Origin: Lytechinus pictus
Taxonomy: Eukaryota; Echinodermata; Echinoidea; Temnopleuroida; Toxopneustidae
NCBI RefSeq assembly: GCF_037042905.1
Contig: NC_087256.1
Span: 27,348,501 to 27,412,500, forward strand
Direction: 5' to 3'
DNA: 64,000 nucleotides
Below are positions 61,781 through 64,000 of the stretch, piece by piece (positions within the stretch are counted from its first letter, which is position 1; each line of letters starts with the position of its first letter). The notes under the pieces were generated by a model. That model was not told the origin of the DNA and did no database searches. It worked only from the letters and a program-made list of their open reading frames with translations. A program made the translations under genes and the position numbers.

Positions 61781-63705
61781 CCTTTCAATATAATTTCAGA
61801 GTGTCTACCTTTTTCCCAAAGATGAAAAATACAAAAATTGAGAGCAGTTTGATCTCGCAATTATGTGTCAAAAATATCTAGTTTAATTGAAGATGTGGAA
61901 CAATGTCTAATTTGCATAAATTCAAAAAGTTTGATTTTTTTTCAGTTTCAAGACTCACATGAATAGTGTCTAAATTTATGTAATTCAGTTCTGAGAATAA
62001 GTTAGTTGATAGTATTTTGGATGATATGATATCATTAAGATTTTGAGAAAGCTTTGTAAGAATATCTAATTTGCATAATTCAAAATGACCGCCCTATCGC
62101 CATGCTTTACCTGCATGTCCAGATCTCAAAGAAACACAATTTTTGTGTTTGTTTCTGTACCTGTATGTCTTCAGGGTAGATAAATGCATCAACTAACAGT
62201 ATTTGAATCATTTAGTGAGACTTGCATTTTATTTGCATATCATTAAATTGAACAATTGACTTCATTCAGCACTATATGAGCTTCCTGGCGGGGTAAATGG
62301 AAACAATAACAAAAGTGGCAGTATACGAATCGTGTTTAAGTATACAAAGCAGTAGTGAAAACATATATTAAGAAAAAGAGGAAAAAAACGTGGGCGAAAA
62401 GGAAGCAAATAAGAAAGATGCGTATTCAAATAGAGAAAGGTCTATATAGGTTGTATTATTCAATTGAGAAATAACGTGACCCCATCGTTATGCATAATCT
62501 TGCCCCCCCTCCCCATTAACATGATTAATCACTTTATCCCTGGTAATCTGAATGACCATGTAATCGTCTTTATTTTCAAATGACATAGATAAGGCCCCAA
62601 AATGACAAAAATACGGTAAAGCAGCCACTTTGAATTCATGCAAATTATGCATTACTCCACAGCATCGATTTTCCTATATTATTTTGGTAAGTAAACTTGG
62701 GGACCCTAATCATGTACATAATTATATTCTTCAACCCTGAAAACATAGGTGTACCTTCTGAAATTGTGTTTGTCGGAGTCTAAGATGATGAGATACATTC
62801 GAAACCATGCCAAATTATGGCCATTTTGAATAAAATTTATGCAAATACTTAGACATTGTATCTACCACAGTTTCGATTAATCTACATTATCGATAACTGT
62901 TGGAGCCAATAGCTGTCACTAATTATATCATTCAACTCTGAAAACATAGGCATACCTGCTGAAATTATGTTTATAGGAATCCCAGATGATGAATACTGTC
63001 AAGGTTTATAATATACGGTGGCCATTTTTAATTTATGCAAATTAGACATTGTTCCGCAGCTTCTATTTTTTCTATATACTTGCGCTATGGAATTAAGGGA
63101 TGAAAATACTGTCAATGATTATATTCCTCAACCCTGAAAACTTAGAAATAGATGCAGAAAATGTGAAAGTGTTCATTTACATTAATTTTGTGGGAGTCTC
63201 AGATGATGAAATACAGTAAAAATAAAAAAAAATAAAAAAATGCAATATCAAACGGTGGCCATTTTGAATTTATGCAAATTAGACATTGTTCAACAGGTGA
63301 GCGTAATTTTCCGGTACTTTCGATATGTAATCGTGGGATCAAATATTGTCAATAATTATATTATTCAACCCTAAAAACATAGTTAAACACGCAACAATTA
63401 TGTATATAGGAGACACAGATGATGAAATACAGTAAAACACAATGCCAAACGGCGGCCATTTTTATGCAAATTAGACATGGTTCCACAGCTTATACTTTCG
63501 ATGTGTAATTATGGGATCGAAATACAATTCAACCCTGAAAACATTGTTATATACTATATACGCTGAAATTATGTTTATAGGGGTCTCAGAATGAAATACA
63601 GTAAAAAATAATGCAAAACAGCGGCCATTATTTTTTATTTATGCCATTTAGACATTGTTCCAATGCTTCGATTTTCCTATACTTTTGATGTTTTATTTTG
63701 GTACC
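61781..63705. repeat. Degenerate ~200-bp tandem repeat
   Basis: At least five clear units (near 62730, 62930, 63128, 63365, 63530) with TTCAACCCTGAAAACATA, CTGAAATTATGTTTATAGG, TCTCAGATGATGAAATACAG, GGCCATTTTxAATTTATGCA and AATTAGACATTGTTCCACAG. 61781-62700 looks like older units. No ORF. Confidence 0.8.
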
Positions 63706-64000
63706 TTTAACCCTATCTAGGCCGGGGTATTTTGGGAGTTCATATGGCCGGGGGGCGGGGGGGGGGCCTCCCAGGCCCCCCTTGAGATCTCGGCCGTCGA
63801 CCGCGCGATCGCGCCGAAAATTGGCACGCAGGTTGTCTGGGATATAATCTAAAAAGTTGTATAGTAATTTATTTCATGCGAATTGTTATTAAGTAATTAT
63901 GCTAATTTAGGCATAATTAGTATGCGAAATCATACTTTTTCCTCATACATAAACCTCCAAATGTTCTAATTTTTGGCATAGAAACTCTTTGTGGTGTTCT
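63706..64000. mobile_element. GC-rich end of a repeat running off the window
   Basis: CTATCTAGGCCGGGGTATTT then G/C runs GGGGGGGCCTCCCAGGCCCC and GATCTCGGCCGTCGACCGCG. The abrupt composition change suggests the terminus of another element, cut by the right edge. Confidence 0.4.

Overview
The window reads as invertebrate deuterostome nuclear DNA, most likely a sea urchin. I base this on AT-rich sequence full of TACATGTA palindromes, many TTAA- or TA-flanked palindromic repeats, a CsRn1-type Ty3/gypsy element, and one host gene whose small exons match the animal GPAT3/GPAT4 family. The species assignment is an inference. I see no bacterial-style operon and no CRISPR array.

One host gene fills most of the window on the minus strand. 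It encodes an ER glycerol-3-phosphate acyltransferase of the GPAT3/GPAT4 family. Thirteen coding exons can be placed base by base: 48523-48675, 40603-40711, 25015-25166, 23522-23564, 22222-22276, 13323-13388, 10221-10295, 7212-7301, 5511-5604, 3784-3902, 3363-3418, 1942-2027 and 335-463. All have AG/GT borders. They join in one continuous frame of 1227 nt (409 codons). The last ~50-60 residues lie beyond the left edge. All four acyltransferase blocks are present.

The introns and 5' flank are packed with mobile DNA. Intron 2 (25167-40602) holds a partial duplicate of exon 3, a 2.7 kb foldback element interrupted by a fragment of a retrotransposon with a restriction-like endonuclease (25572-28232), and a recent 9.6 kb composite Ty3/gypsy element (30075-39710). 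The Ty3 element has two near-identical 1.19 kb LTRs, a CCAT target duplication, tRNA-Trp primer sites, a GGGAAAC frameshift site between gag and pol, and a second partial gag-pol copy inside. Intron 5 carries nested hAT-like elements with an array of a GC-rich 19-mer, and a repeat with four perfect DR1-type nuclear-receptor motifs. Intron 9 carries a tRNA-derived SINE that ends about 10 bp from a splice donor.

Upstream of exon 1 (48.7-57.4 kb) is a tangle of ~400 bp units containing a tRNA-like gene. Into or next to these have inserted a CR1/L2-like LINE (itself split by a hAT-like element) and a 1245 bp element with Transib/RAG-like ends (CACAGTG heptamers, CGGCG target duplication). The remainder (57.3-64 kb) is palindromic MITEs and a degenerate ~200 bp tandem repeat.
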